Source of the DNA: Bacteroidales bacterium
GTDB taxonomy: Bacteria > Bacteroidota > Bacteroidia > Bacteroidales > UBA12077
NCBI GenBank assembly: GCA_016342685.1
Contig: JAEINU010000008.1
Location: 1 to 64,000 of the forward strand
DNA length: 64,000 nt
Direction of reading: 5' to 3'
Below, piece by piece: positions 18,622-28,910 of the stretch (the stretch's first letter is position 1; each line of letters opens with the position of its first letter). Made by a program: the position numbers and the translations under genes. Below the pieces are notes generated by a model. That model was not told the origin of the DNA, did not search any database, and worked only from the letters and a program-made list of their open reading frames with translations.

Positions 18622-20484
18622 ATGATTAGTTACTTACAAGTAGAGAGCTTAAGAAAATCCTTTGGTGATTTAGTTCTTTTTGAAGATATTACATTTGGGG
18701 TTGATAAAGATCAGAAGGTGGCTTTAATAGCTAGAAATGGTACTGGAAAAACATCTCTATTAAAGATTATTGCAGGACAAGATAGTCAGGATACAGGAAA
18801 AATAACTTTTAAACGAGATCTTAAAGTAGGATTTTTGGAGCAAAACCCCCCGCTAAATCTAAATAATACAATTATTGATGAGGTTACTCATGCTTCCGAA
18901 GAAATTAAAAAGGCAATATTAGAGTACAACAATGCTATTGAAACCAACGACAAGGATCTTTTGACAAAGGCCATGGAAAAGATGGATCATTTGCAGGCTT
19001 GGGATTACGATGTAAAAGTAAAACAGATTCTAACTAAACTTAAAATAAATAGATACAACCAAAAAATAGAGACTCTTTCGGGAGGAGAAAGAAAACGTGT
19101 TGCTCTCGCGGCCGTCTTAATCGAAGAGCCAGATTTATTATTGCTCGACGAGCCTACTAACCATCTCGATTTGGATATGATTGAATGGCTGGAGAAATAT
19201 TTAAAAAATACTCGTTCGACTTTGTTAATGGTTACTCACGATCGTTACTTTTTAGATCGGGTGTGTAACGAGATTATCGAAATGGATAATTCCAGTATTT
19301 ATTCATACAAAGGAAATTACTCGTATTTTATTCGAAAGAGAGAAGAGCGATTAGCGAACGAAGAGGCAATGGTTGAAAAGGCGAAAAATACGCTTCGAAA
19401 AGAAGAAGATTGGATGCGTCGAATGCCTAAAGCGCGTGGAACCAAAGCAAAATATAGAGTTGATAATTACTATCAGTTAAAAGATGTTGCTTCAAGTGGG
19501 AGATCCGACGAAGAAATGAGAATTTCGGTTCAGTCGTCGCGAATGGGGAAGAAGATTATTGAGATCAAAAATCTGAATAAAAAATTTGATGATTTAACAG
19601 TATTAAAAGACTTTAGCTACAATTTTACCCGAGGCGAAAAAGTTGGAATTGTTGGCGATAATGGAACCGGGAAGTCTACTTTTTTGAATCTAATTACAGA
19701 AAAGATACCTGCCGATTCAGGAACAGTTGATGTTGGTCAAACTATTGTATTTGGTTACTATAAGCAGGAAGGAATAAAGTATAAAGAAGATCAACGAATT
19801 ATAGATGTGGTGCAGGAAATTGCTGAAGTGGTAACTTTGGGAGACGGCAGGCAAATGGGCGTAAAGGAGTTTCTAAATTTCTTTTTATTTCCATACGACA
19901 CGCATTACACGCCAATATCAAAACTGAGTGGAGGAGAAAAACGACGCCTTTATTTGGTAACTGTTTTAATGCGAAAACCAAACTTCTTGATTCTTGATGA
20001 ACCTACCAACGATTTAGATATTATGACTCTTGCTGTATTAGAAGAGTATCTTTCTACATACGATGGATGTGTTGTTGTTGTTTCTCACGATAGATTTTTT
20101 ATGGATCAGGTGGTTGATCATTTATTTGTTTTCAGGGGAAACGGACATGTGAAAGATTTCCCGGGTAGTTATTCTCATTACAGAGAATGGCTTATTGCAT
20201 TGGAAAAAGAATCTAAAAAGGAATTGAAATCGACTATAAAAAAAGAAAAACCAAAAAACGACAATACAAAAAAGAAACCTTCATTTAACGAGAAACGTGA
20301 ATTTGAACAATTAGAAAATGATATAGCTTCACTAGAAGATGAGAAAAAGAATATCGAAGATGAGATTGGTTCTGGAAAGTTAAATAATGATGAGTTAATT
20401 GAGAAATCGAATCGTATAGGAGAAATAATCACATTATTAGAAGAAAAGTCGGATCGTTGGTTAGAGTTAAGTGAGCTTATGTAA
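18622..20484 (+). CDS. ABC-F family ATPase (Uup-like)
   Basis: A 620-residue soluble protein with two ABC domains and no membrane part. Walker A motifs are RNGTGKTS (38-45) and DNGTGKST in the second half. The signatures are LSGGERKRVALA and LSGGEKRRLYLV, and the Walker B motifs are LLLLDEPTNHLD and FLILDEPTNDLD. The inter-domain linker is the basic, helical ABC-F type (RKEEDWMRRMPKARGTKAKYR). A charged C-terminal coiled coil (about 545-620) resembles the DNA/RNA-binding tail of Uup. ABC-F proteins act on the ribosome (E-site factors), and Uup is also linked to transposon excision precision. The exact subgroup is uncertain. Confidence 0.93.
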   Translation: MISYLQVESLRKSFGDLVLFEDITFGVDKDQKVALIARNGTGKTSLLKIIAGQDSQDTGKITFKRDLKVGFLEQNPPLNLNNTIIDEVTHASEEIKKAILEYNNAIETNDKDLLTKAMEKMDHLQAWDYDVKVKQILTKLKINRYNQKIETLSGGERKRVALAAVLIEEPDLLLLDEPTNHLDLDMIEWLEKYLKNTRSTLLMVTHDRYFLDRVCNEIIEMDNSSIYSYKGNYSYFIRKREERLANEEAMVEKAKNTLRKEEDWMRRMPKARGTKAKYRVDNYYQLKDVASSGRSDEEMRISVQSSRMGKKIIEIKNLNKKFDDLTVLKDFSYNFTRGEKVGIVGDNGTGKSTFLNLITEKIPADSGTVDVGQTIVFGYYKQEGIKYKEDQRIIDVVQEIAEVVTLGDGRQMGVKEFLNFFLFPYDTHYTPISKLSGGEKRRLYLVTVLMRKPNFLILDEPTNDLDIMTLAVLEEYLSTYDGCVVVVSHDRFFMDQVVDHLFVFRGNGHVKDFPGSYSHYREWLIALEKESKKELKSTIKKEKPKNDNTKKKPSFNEKREFEQLENDIASLEDEKKNIEDEIGSGKLNNDELIEKSNRIGEIITLLEEKSDRWLELSELM

Positions 20485-20587
20485 TTTAATCAATTCTTAA
20501 ATTATTTGCATATAAATGATTTCAATTTCAGATTATTCTATAGTTTTATAAAATCATTTTAATAATGAACTTATAAAACTTCGAATT

Positions 20588-22306
20588 ATGAAAAATCTTT
20601 TAGTATCTATCTTAGTAATCTTTTCTGTATTTCAGATAAACACAAGTCGAGCTTGCACAAATTTTCTGATTACAAAAGGAGCTTCAATAGATAATTCCGT
20701 TTTGACTTCTTATGCTTGCGATTCGCACGATATTTATGGTGAATTGTATTTTTGGCCGGCAAAAGATCACCCTGTAGGTTCATCGGTTCGAATAGTTGAT
20801 TGGATAACTGGAAAGTATCTGGGAAATATTCCTCAAATTTCTCATACATATAGAGTAATAGGTAACATGAACGAACATCAGCTTGTGGTAACTGAATCTA
20901 CATGGGGTGGAAGAGAAGAATTAACAGATAGTACCGGAATAATAGACATTGGAAGCTTAATTTATTTGACTTTACAAAGAGCAAAAGATGCAAGGGAAGC
21001 GATACGTACATTCCATTTTTTAACCTCGGAGTATGGTTATTATAGTACCGGCGAAACGTTCACAATAGCCGATAAAAATGAAGCCTGGATTCTTGACTTA
21101 ATTGGTAAGGACCATGGTAAAAAAGGAGCTGTTTGGGTTGCCAGAAAAGTACCCGATGGTTATATTTCTGGTCATGCAAATCATGCACGAATTACAAACT
21201 TTCCAAAACAGAATAAGAAAACTTCTATTTCATCGGATCTTATTAATAATAACAAATATTTATATCATTCAGATTTAGAATGTATTTATGCGAGCGATGT
21301 AATTTCATTTGCAAAAGAGATGAATTACATCGATTCAAAAACAAAACACGATGACTTTAATTTTGCAGATACCTACAATCCAATAAGTTTTGGCGCCGCT
21401 CGATTCTGCGAGGCTCGTGTTTTTGCTGGATTTAATCGTGTAAATTCAGAAATGGGTCAATACCTAGATTATGCTATGGGAGAGAATCTTACGAATAGAT
21501 TTCCTCTTTGGATTAAACCTGATAAGAAGATTGGCGTTCGCGATTTAATGGAACTTATGCGAGATTATTATCAAGGTACACCAATGGATATGACAAAAGA
21601 TGTAGGTGCTGGATCTTACGAGAGCACAGTTCGTTGGCGACCAATTACATGGGAAGTTAACGGCGAAAGATACTTTCACGAAAGAGCGATTTCAACTCAG
21701 CAAACAGCCTTTTCAATTGTAGCACAATGTCGTGCAGATTTACCCGATCCAATTGGAGGAATCTTATGGTTCGGTGTCGACGATACATATTTAACTGTTT
21801 ACAATCCTCTTTATGCAGGATTGCAAGAATCCCCCGAAATGTTTAAGCTTGGAAATGGCGATATTTTAAATTACAGCGAAACTTCTGCTTTTTGGCTATT
21901 TAATCGGGTTTCTAATAACGCATACAATCAGATGAGTAGAGTGTATCCTTCTATTCGCGAAAAGCAGAATGAGCTTGAATTAGGCTTTATAGAATCTACA
22001 AAAGAAATGGATCAAAAAGCATTAGAAGTATATAAAAGCAATCCGCAAGAAGCGGTAAATATGCTAAGTGAATTTTCTCTTAAAGCTTGCGCTGATACCT
22101 GGAAAACATGGAAGACTCTTGATAATTATCTGCTTGTTCGCTTTTCCGATGGAAATATTAAAGGAGAACAAGGAACTCACAACAATTATGTGCGCGAACT
22201 GTTTAATAAAGAATTCGATATTCCAGCCATCGAGCAGCCTGGTTATTCTAAAGATTATTATGAGAATATTGTTCGAGATACAAAAGATAAACAGAAGATA
22301 AAATAA
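20588..22306 (+). CDS. Secreted C69 family dipeptidase (copy 1)
   Basis: A 572-residue Ntn hydrolase. A signal peptide (1-22) ends right before Cys23 in CTNFLITKGAS, the cysteine that becomes the N-terminal nucleophile in C69 (PepD-like) dipeptidases. Further family blocks are the early STWGGREE, GYYSTGETFTIADKNEAW, SGHANHARIT, the mid-protein FGAARFCEARVFAGFN, TPMDMTKDVGAG and ERAISTQQTAFS. Inferred role: periplasmic or surface dipeptide hydrolysis. The photolyase gene starts 8 bases after its stop, so the two are probably one transcript. Two more paralogues lie at 52462-54135 (very similar) and 58475-60073 (more distant). Confidence 0.92.
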   Translation: MKNLLVSILVIFSVFQINTSRACTNFLITKGASIDNSVLTSYACDSHDIYGELYFWPAKDHPVGSSVRIVDWITGKYLGNIPQISHTYRVIGNMNEHQLVVTESTWGGREELTDSTGIIDIGSLIYLTLQRAKDAREAIRTFHFLTSEYGYYSTGETFTIADKNEAWILDLIGKDHGKKGAVWVARKVPDGYISGHANHARITNFPKQNKKTSISSDLINNNKYLYHSDLECIYASDVISFAKEMNYIDSKTKHDDFNFADTYNPISFGAARFCEARVFAGFNRVNSEMGQYLDYAMGENLTNRFPLWIKPDKKIGVRDLMELMRDYYQGTPMDMTKDVGAGSYESTVRWRPITWEVNGERYFHERAISTQQTAFSIVAQCRADLPDPIGGILWFGVDDTYLTVYNPLYAGLQESPEMFKLGNGDILNYSETSAFWLFNRVSNNAYNQMSRVYPSIREKQNELELGFIESTKEMDQKALEVYKSNPQEAVNMLSEFSLKACADTWKTWKTLDNYLLVRFSDGNIKGEQGTHNNYVRELFNKEFDIPAIEQPGYSKDYYENIVRDTKDKQKIK

Positions 22307-22314
22307 ACGTCTAA

Positions 22315-23595
22315 ATGGTTTCTGTATTTTGGTTTAGAAGAGATTTAAGATTGTATGATAATACTGCTTTGAATAAAGCCTTAGAATCTGGATACAAGGT
22401 ATTGCCAATATTTATCTTCGATCAAAATATAATCGATGAACTGCCTGCTGATGATCCACGAATTAGCTTTATCTATGATACATTATTTAAGATTAATAAA
22501 GAATTAAATCAGTATGGTAGCTCTCTAAAAATAATAAAAGGTGATCCTATAAAAGTTTGGAAGGAACTAATTTCTGAATTTGAAATTGAGCATGTATTTT
22601 GGAATAAAGATTATGAACCTTATGCTGTATCTCGCGATAATCAAATTAAACAATTATTATCTACTAAAGGAATAAAGTTTTCGGACTTTAAAGATCAGGT
22701 AATATTTGAAGAAAATGATATTTTAAAAGCTGATGGAAAACCATATACCATCTTTACACCATATAAAAACAAGTGTTTACAAAAACTAAATCAATTAAGC
22801 ATTAAGGTTGATGTACAGGTAAATTTTGAGTTATTTTATTCTTCTATATTCCCGTTTCCTGCATTATCTGATATAGGATTTAAAAAATCTCAAATTAAAG
22901 TTAAGGATTTTTGCTTAGATCATTTAGAGCAATATGCAGCCAAAAGAGATTATCCTTTCGACGATGTTACAAGTTACTTAAGTCCACATTTGCGATTTGG
23001 TACGGTTAGCATTCGTAAAATATTTAATGAATTAAAAACCAGTGATGAGGTTTTTCAAAGTGAATTGATTTGGCGTGAGTTTTTTATGCAGATTCTTTTT
23101 CATTTTCCAGATGTTTTAAATGAGAATTTTAAACGAAAATATGACGGTATACGATGGAGAAATAATGAATCAGATTTTAAACTTTGGTGTTTAGGAAAAA
23201 CAGGATATCCATTGGTTGATGCAGGCATGCGACAGTTAAACCAAACCGGATACATGCACAATCGCGTAAGAATGATAACTGCAAGTTTCTTGGTAAAGCA
23301 TTTATTAATTGATTGGCGATGGGGTGAAGCTTATTTTGCCCAAAAGCTGCTCGATTACGAACTTTCTTCAAATAATGGAAATTGGCAATGGGCGGCAGGA
23401 ACGGGATGTGATGCTGCTCCTTATTTTAGAATATTTAACCCGATTGAACAGCTTAAAAAGTTCGATAAAGACTTGAGATATGTTAAAAAATGGATTCCGG
23501 AATTTGGAACAACAAAATATCCCGAACCAATAGTTGAACATAAGTTTGCAAGAGAAAGAGCCTTGAAAACATATAAGGAAGGGATTCGAGCTTAA
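22315..23595 (+). CDS. phrB: Deoxyribodipyrimidine photolyase (cryptochrome/photolyase family)
   Basis: A 426-residue flavoprotein for light-driven repair of UV dimers. The N-terminal antenna-binding Rossmann domain starts VFWFRRDLRLYDNTAL. The FAD domain has LSPHLRFGTVS, ELIWREFFMQILFHFP, WCLGKTGYPLVDAGMRQLNQTGYMHNRVRMITASFL and the class I signature NNGNWQWAAGTGCDAAPYFRIFNP. Length is slightly below that of E. coli PhrB. The Trp and Asn residues of the active site favour a CPD photolyase over a signalling cryptochrome. It is coupled to the upstream peptidase gene with an 8-base gap. Confidence 0.95.
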   Translation: MVSVFWFRRDLRLYDNTALNKALESGYKVLPIFIFDQNIIDELPADDPRISFIYDTLFKINKELNQYGSSLKIIKGDPIKVWKELISEFEIEHVFWNKDYEPYAVSRDNQIKQLLSTKGIKFSDFKDQVIFEENDILKADGKPYTIFTPYKNKCLQKLNQLSIKVDVQVNFELFYSSIFPFPALSDIGFKKSQIKVKDFCLDHLEQYAAKRDYPFDDVTSYLSPHLRFGTVSIRKIFNELKTSDEVFQSELIWREFFMQILFHFPDVLNENFKRKYDGIRWRNNESDFKLWCLGKTGYPLVDAGMRQLNQTGYMHNRVRMITASFLVKHLLIDWRWGEAYFAQKLLDYELSSNNGNWQWAAGTGCDAAPYFRIFNPIEQLKKFDKDLRYVKKWIPEFGTTKYPEPIVEHKFARERALKTYKEGIRA

Positions 23596-23678
23596 TTCTC
23601 ATTTGTTTTACTTTCCACCATCAAATTTTGATCATCACAGAATATTCTGTAATTTCAATTCCTGAAAAATTATGTATT

Positions 23679-24677
23679 ATGAACTCATTTGGCAGAATAT
23701 TTAAAATAAGTATTTACGGCGAATCTCATGGAAATCAGGTTGGTGTGTTAATTGATGGATGCCCGGCAGGATTGCAAATTTCAGAAGATGATTTTACAGA
23801 AGATATACTTCGCCGTAAAAGTGGAGCAAAAGGAACAACACCTAGAATAGAAGAAGACAAACCTATCTTGGTTTCTGGGTTTTTTAATGGTTTTACTACT
23901 GGAGCTCCTATTTTAATATCATTCCAAAATAAAAATACAAAATCGGAAGATTATAAAGATTTATTTAGCTTCCCTCGTCCTGGACATGCAGATTTTACAG
24001 GTAAAATGAAATATGGTGGTTTTAACGATTTTCGTGGTGGAGGACACTTTTCTGGTCGGTTAACACTGGGCTTAGTTGCAGCAGGAGTTATAGCGAAGAA
24101 ATTAATTTATCCAGTTTCTATTCAAGCCAAATTAGTCGAAGCGGGTGGCGAGTCTGATATAAATAAAGCCATTGACAAAGCTATAAAGAACGAGGATTCA
24201 ATTGGAGGAATTGTGCAATGCCTTGCAGAAAATGTTTCAATAGGAATGGGAGAACCCTTCTTTGATTCGTTTGAATCATTAATCAGTCATGCTGTATTCT
24301 CAATACCAGCAATTAAAGGGATAGAGTTTGGTTCAGGATTCGAATCGGCTAAAATGTTTGGAAGTGAGCATAACGATCAATTAATTGATGTTACCGGAAA
24401 AACGGTGACAAATTTTGCCGGAGGAATTAATGGTGGTATTACAAATGGAAATCCTTTAAACTTCAGAGTAGCAGTTAAACCAACATCAAGCATCAGCAAA
24501 TCTCAAAAAACAATTAATCTAGATTCAGGAAAACAAGAGGAATTAAAAATCCAGGGACGTCACGATGTATGCATTGCACTGCGTGTTCCTGTTGTTTTGG
24601 AAGCTGTTACAGCAATTGTTCTTGCCGATTTAATGATGCTTGAGCAGAAAATTCCAAGAGTAATTTCACAAAGTTAA
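23679..24677 (+). CDS. aroC: Chorismate synthase
   Basis: A 332-residue enzyme of the last shikimate step, turning EPSP into chorismate with reduced FMN. Motifs are SFGRIFKISIYGESHG at the start, RRKSGAKGTTPRIEED, RPGHADFTGKMKYGGFNDFRGGGHFSGR, GGINGGITNGNPLNFRVAVKPTSS and GRHDVCIALRVPVVLEA. I use the ATG at 23679 because MNSFGRIF aligns with the family start; a TTG 51 bases earlier would only add a non-conserved tail. In GRHDVCIALRVP a Leu stands where a Pro is common. It is slightly shorter than usual but all FMN and EPSP motifs are present. Confidence 0.96.
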   Translation: MNSFGRIFKISIYGESHGNQVGVLIDGCPAGLQISEDDFTEDILRRKSGAKGTTPRIEEDKPILVSGFFNGFTTGAPILISFQNKNTKSEDYKDLFSFPRPGHADFTGKMKYGGFNDFRGGGHFSGRLTLGLVAAGVIAKKLIYPVSIQAKLVEAGGESDINKAIDKAIKNEDSIGGIVQCLAENVSIGMGEPFFDSFESLISHAVFSIPAIKGIEFGSGFESAKMFGSEHNDQLIDVTGKTVTNFAGGINGGITNGNPLNFRVAVKPTSSISKSQKTINLDSGKQEELKIQGRHDVCIALRVPVVLEAVTAIVLADLMMLEQKIPRVISQS

Positions 24678-24707
24678 AATCTAAATATTAATCCATATAA
24701 TTTTAAA

Positions 24708-26675
24708 ATGAGGAAATCATTAATTATCGTAATAGTAAGCTTTATTATTGCTGTAGTAGCTGTTAACTTATTTGTTGATGCCCCAGTTTTTAGTGACCCT
24801 AAGAAAAAACTGGATTTTGTTCTTAACGAAAAGCAAAATGATCGTCTGGATTTAATCTATCTTGAATTACTGGTTGAGGATTCTTTAAATATTGATTATC
24901 ATTATGGTTTGCTCCTAAATTATTTTCAATATAGTCCAAAAAATAGGATACTAAAAGAAAAAGAACTTACCGATATTTACTGGGCTTACGCCGATTCCCC
25001 CGATTATGATGTGAATGATATTGGGTATTATTGTTTGGGTTTATATTCTTCTATGAAAGGTGATTACAACAATGCTTTGCTATATTTTACTCAGGTTTCA
25101 AACGATTCATTAAAATATCTAAATAATTCTATTGGAAAAGTTCATCAGCAAATCAACGATACCCAAACAGCTGAAGATTTTTACAAAAAAGCAATATTAT
25201 ATAAAGGAAATCTTAGTGGTGCATATTCTAACTTAATAGATTTGTACTATACTCAAAAACGTTTTTCAGATTTATATACACTTTTAAAGGAGCGCGAAGC
25301 CAGAAAATATTTTCCATCGCATTTAAAACGATATTTATATTTAAGTAATGTAAATGTTTTTGGTTATTTCAGAACAGTATTTAGCCACACATATCAAAAT
25401 CAGAATTTAGTTGGATTTATAGGTGCTTTACTCGTAATGCTTAGTTGGTTGTTTTATTTGAGAAGAATTGATATTTACGAACCAGAAAAATGGCGGAATA
25501 TTTTATTGATTTTTATTCTGGGAATTGTATTTTCCGAGTTTACATTTTTATTGAGTGATTTAAGTACCATGTTTACAGGGTTTAACTTGAATGGTAAAGT
25601 GTTAAATGATCTGCTCTATTGTATTTTAGGTATTGGTGTTATTGAGGAATTAGTAAAGATTTTGCCTGTTATTTTGATTCTAAGATTCACACGAGCTATT
25701 AACGAACCGGTTGATTATCTTGTTTATGGTTCAGTTTCTGCTTTGGGTTTTGCTTTTGCAGAAAATCTACTTTATTTTAATAATTACGGTGCGCAAATAA
25801 TTATGGGGCGTGCCTTAACCGCAGTTGTGTTTCATATGTTTTTAACCTCCTTAGCAGCATATGGATTAATGCTAAATAAATACAAATCAGGAAAAGGTTT
25901 ATTAACTGATTTTACAAAGTACTTCTTACTAGCAGCAATTATTCATGGATTATACGATTTTTGGTTAATTAATCAAGCAGTAAGCAAGTTTGGATTGTTA
26001 TCGATGGTTATGCTGGTGTTCTGCTTCTCCTTTTTCAATACCTTAATATCAAATGCGCTTAGTAATTCAGAGTTCTTTGATGAAAATGTACATTTGAATA
26101 AACGAAAACTTCAGAACTATTTGATTTACAGTTTGTCATTTATTTTAATGTTCCAGTACTTGGTAATTTCATTTAAGTTCGGTCACGAAGAAGGTTGGCA
26201 GAGTTTAAAAAGTTCGCTAATTTCCGGGGGATATCTAATAATATTTATTTCTGCTAATATGGGAACCATAAGCATTAAGCACAGAAAGTGGAAGCCATTA
26301 CAACTTAAATTGCCAAAGTTTTCGTTAAAATTGGATCATAATCCAAACGATGTCGTTGGCGAAGGATTCGATATTGAAGCAGTATCTAAAAATCGAGATT
26401 TAAGAAGATTATTCCCAAATAAAGGAAAAATCATTAAAAGAGAAACTGTTTCCGAAAATCCAGATTGGTACTTGTTCGAATTAGAAAATAAAAAAGAGAT
26501 TCTTGAATACAACGGACGTTTTATATTAATAAAATCAAGGTATCCAAATAAACCAATTAAAAATAATAACTCGGTTGAGGTGGCGGTTTTTGTTTTTATT
26601 AGTGATGATACTATTGAGCAAGAACTTAAACATCGTGAAGATTTTTTATTTAAAGGTTGGGCAAAATTAAAATAG
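24708..26675 (+). CDS. TPR-PrsW family intramembrane protease
   Basis: A 655-residue membrane protein. An N-terminal helix (about 5-22) is followed by about 190 residues with TPR-like helices (residues 100-200) outside the membrane. The membrane domain (about 233-480) has the PrsW motifs: IEELVK (Glu313/314), FAENLLYF (Glu352, Asn353), GRALTAVVFHMF (His376) and IIHGLYDFW (His413). These Glu/His residues form the proposed metal-free active site. A soluble C-terminal domain (about 535-655) follows. PrsW proteases cut anti-sigma factors or other membrane proteins; the target here is unknown. It starts 30 bases after aroC and is probably co-transcribed. Confidence 0.88.
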   Translation: MRKSLIIVIVSFIIAVVAVNLFVDAPVFSDPKKKLDFVLNEKQNDRLDLIYLELLVEDSLNIDYHYGLLLNYFQYSPKNRILKEKELTDIYWAYADSPDYDVNDIGYYCLGLYSSMKGDYNNALLYFTQVSNDSLKYLNNSIGKVHQQINDTQTAEDFYKKAILYKGNLSGAYSNLIDLYYTQKRFSDLYTLLKEREARKYFPSHLKRYLYLSNVNVFGYFRTVFSHTYQNQNLVGFIGALLVMLSWLFYLRRIDIYEPEKWRNILLIFILGIVFSEFTFLLSDLSTMFTGFNLNGKVLNDLLYCILGIGVIEELVKILPVILILRFTRAINEPVDYLVYGSVSALGFAFAENLLYFNNYGAQIIMGRALTAVVFHMFLTSLAAYGLMLNKYKSGKGLLTDFTKYFLLAAIIHGLYDFWLINQAVSKFGLLSMVMLVFCFSFFNTLISNALSNSEFFDENVHLNKRKLQNYLIYSLSFILMFQYLVISFKFGHEEGWQSLKSSLISGGYLIIFISANMGTISIKHRKWKPLQLKLPKFSLKLDHNPNDVVGEGFDIEAVSKNRDLRRLFPNKGKIIKRETVSENPDWYLFELENKKEILEYNGRFILIKSRYPNKPIKNNNSVEVAVFVFISDDTIEQELKHREDFLFKGWAKLK

Positions 26676-26829
26676 CATAAGTTTCTATGTATTATTGTTT
26701 TCATAAACAAGGTCTTATCAAGTTTAAATTGACTTTCTGATTATAATTCCTGAAATTGTAAGATATTCAACTTATTGTAAATATAGATTCAGTTTTGTAG
26801 GTTAATTTATTCACATAAATATAGATCTT

Positions 26830-28848
26830 ATGAAAAAAAGAATTAATTTATTGATGATTATCTTTATGATAATTGGTTCTTGTTTATGGGCTCAAATACC
26901 TGATAAATTTAATTATCAGGCTGTAATTCGAGATAATTCTAATGACTTAGTTATTGATCAGGATATTTCATTACGAGTCTCAATTCAAGATGAATCTGAA
27001 ACAATCCTTTATTCAGAAACTCATACCGCACATTCAAATGGATATGGAGTAATTTCCTTTTTTATAGGTGATGGAGTTCCTGTAACAAATACATTTGAAA
27101 GTATCGATTGGACAGTTTCATCTAAATTCATTAAGGTTGAAGCAGATATTGATGGTGGTACTTCCTATGTAGATTTAGGAACGTCAGAGCTAGTGTCTGT
27201 TCCGTATGCATTACATTCTCTTTCAGCATCAAGTTTAGGCGATAAGGGTGTCTATTCAACAGATACAGACACATTATTTGTTGTAAAAGATCATGATGGA
27301 AATGTCGTTTTTGTGGTATTTCCAGATGGAGCTCAAATTATTGTTGATGAAACTGTAAAAGGAAAAGTAGGAGGCTTTGCTGTAAGTGGAAGAAACCCAA
27401 ATAAAGCTGAGAGTCTTGATATATTCAAAGTAACACCAGATAGCACTAGAGTTTTTGTGAATGAGACAGCAAAAGGTAAAGTTGGTGGTTTTGCAGTGAG
27501 CGGAAGAAATCCTAATAAAAGTGTTCGCGACAATTATTTAGTTATAACATCTGATAGTACGCGAATTTATGTGCAAGATTCGGTTGCAGGGTTTGGTGTT
27601 GCAAATATTGAAGGTGGCATTGCTGAAAACTTTCTGAATTTAAATAAACAAAATTATTTAATCGGTCACCAAACAGGAGGCAATACTTCTACTGGAAAAT
27701 ATAATAGTATGATAGGATACCAGTCGGGTTATACAAATTCATCAGGCTCAAATAATATATTCTTTGGCTATAAGTCAGGTTATTTAAATGTAACAGGTGG
27801 AAATAACGTATTTATTGGTACAGAAAGCGGATATGTTAACCAATTTACTTTCCAGAATACTTATGTAGGATATAGGAGTGGTTATGATTTAAGTGGTTCG
27901 GGTAATACAGTAATGGGATCTATGGCAGGTGAGAATGCAGGAGGTGGTAATAATACTTTTATTGGAACTTCGGCAGGACGTATTGCAACAGGTGGAAATA
28001 ATACTTTTTTAGGTAATGGAGCCGGTTATAGTTTTCCAAATGAGAATACTGGTGTTCGAAATACTTATATAGGGCAGGCTGTGGGTAGTTTTACATCAAC
28101 TGGTGAACATAATGTAATGTTAGGTTTCAATTCGGGATATTTAAATTACGAAGGATCATATAATACATTTTTAGGTTATAATACTGGACGTGATATTCAC
28201 GAAGGTTCTGGAAATGTGTTTATAGGATACGAAGCAGGAAAGAGTCAGGATGGCGTTTCTGATCAACTTTTTATTTCTAATTGGGATGATTTATCACCAC
28301 TTATTTATGGAAATTTTAGTTTAGATAGATTGTCATTTAACGGTAACGTTGGAGTAAACAGAGATCCTTATTCATCTGTTTCTTTGACAGTTTCTCCAGC
28401 TGGGCTTGCTTATGGGATTTATGTAGATGCAGGAAGTACAAATTATGCTGCGTACTTTAATGGCAGTGCATATGTAACTGGAATCTGGAGTACTTCTGAT
28501 AAAAGATGGAAGAAAAATATAAAAATTATAACAAGACCGTTAGAGAAAATTTTGACCCTAAAAGGAGTAACTTTTGAATGGGATATAGATAAGTATCCTG
28601 ATAAAGGATTTAATGATAAATCACAGATAGGATTTATTGCTCAGGAACTTGAGCAGGTATTTCCGGAACTAGTGAAGGAGGATCAAGAGGGTTATAAATC
28701 TGTAGCCTATGATAAAATTTCTCCAATAATTATTGAAGCTATGAAAGAACAGCAAGCACAAATAGAAAAACAAAAAGAGGATATAGACGAATTAAAAAAG
28801 CAAATAAATGAACTGAAGGAACTAGTAAATCAATTGATGTCAAAGTAA
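26830..28848 (+). CDS. Secreted fibre protein 1: head, neck repeats, NTFIG shaft, S74 chaperone
   Basis: A 672-residue protein, first of six paralogues. Signal peptide (1-21), then a shared head domain (IPDKFNYQAVIRDNSN... to SVPYALHS, about 22-130). Two neck repeats follow, each with the core GKVGGFAVSGRNPNK. The shaft has about 12 units of the form N-T-F-I-G-x-x-A-G-x-x-x-x-T-G, expected to form a trimeric beta roll. The C-terminus is a Peptidase_S74 intramolecular chaperone: Ser556-Asp557 in TSDKRWKKNI, IGFIAQELEQVFPELV, and a final coiled coil (EKQKEDIDELKKQINEL). In phage endosialidases this domain trimerises the fibre and then cuts itself off at that Ser. No T9SS or LPXTG sorting signal is seen. 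Function is probably adhesion or surface structure, by inference. Confidence 0.85.
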   Translation: MKKRINLLMIIFMIIGSCLWAQIPDKFNYQAVIRDNSNDLVIDQDISLRVSIQDESETILYSETHTAHSNGYGVISFFIGDGVPVTNTFESIDWTVSSKFIKVEADIDGGTSYVDLGTSELVSVPYALHSLSASSLGDKGVYSTDTDTLFVVKDHDGNVVFVVFPDGAQIIVDETVKGKVGGFAVSGRNPNKAESLDIFKVTPDSTRVFVNETAKGKVGGFAVSGRNPNKSVRDNYLVITSDSTRIYVQDSVAGFGVANIEGGIAENFLNLNKQNYLIGHQTGGNTSTGKYNSMIGYQSGYTNSSGSNNIFFGYKSGYLNVTGGNNVFIGTESGYVNQFTFQNTYVGYRSGYDLSGSGNTVMGSMAGENAGGGNNTFIGTSAGRIATGGNNTFLGNGAGYSFPNENTGVRNTYIGQAVGSFTSTGEHNVMLGFNSGYLNYEGSYNTFLGYNTGRDIHEGSGNVFIGYEAGKSQDGVSDQLFISNWDDLSPLIYGNFSLDRLSFNGNVGVNRDPYSSVSLTVSPAGLAYGIYVDAGSTNYAAYFNGSAYVTGIWSTSDKRWKKNIKIITRPLEKILTLKGVTFEWDIDKYPDKGFNDKSQIGFIAQELEQVFPELVKEDQEGYKSVAYDKISPIIIEAMKEQQAQIEKQKEDIDELKKQINELKELVNQLMSK

Positions 28849-28910
28849 AGGGTGGGTTTTGAAAGTAAAGCAATTAAACGACTGTAAATAAATTATATAC
28901 GAAAAAAATA

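Noticed and set aside
23628-23678. TTG start for chorismate synthase 17 codons upstream
   Set aside because: The added residues are not family-like, and MNSFGRIFKIS is the normal N-terminus.
27333-27533. Minus-strand frames with PLTAKPPTFPF repeats here and at 29427-29699, 31493-31684 and 41877-42062
   Set aside because: They are antisense readings of GKVGGFAVSGRNPNK repeats and follow their position exactly.
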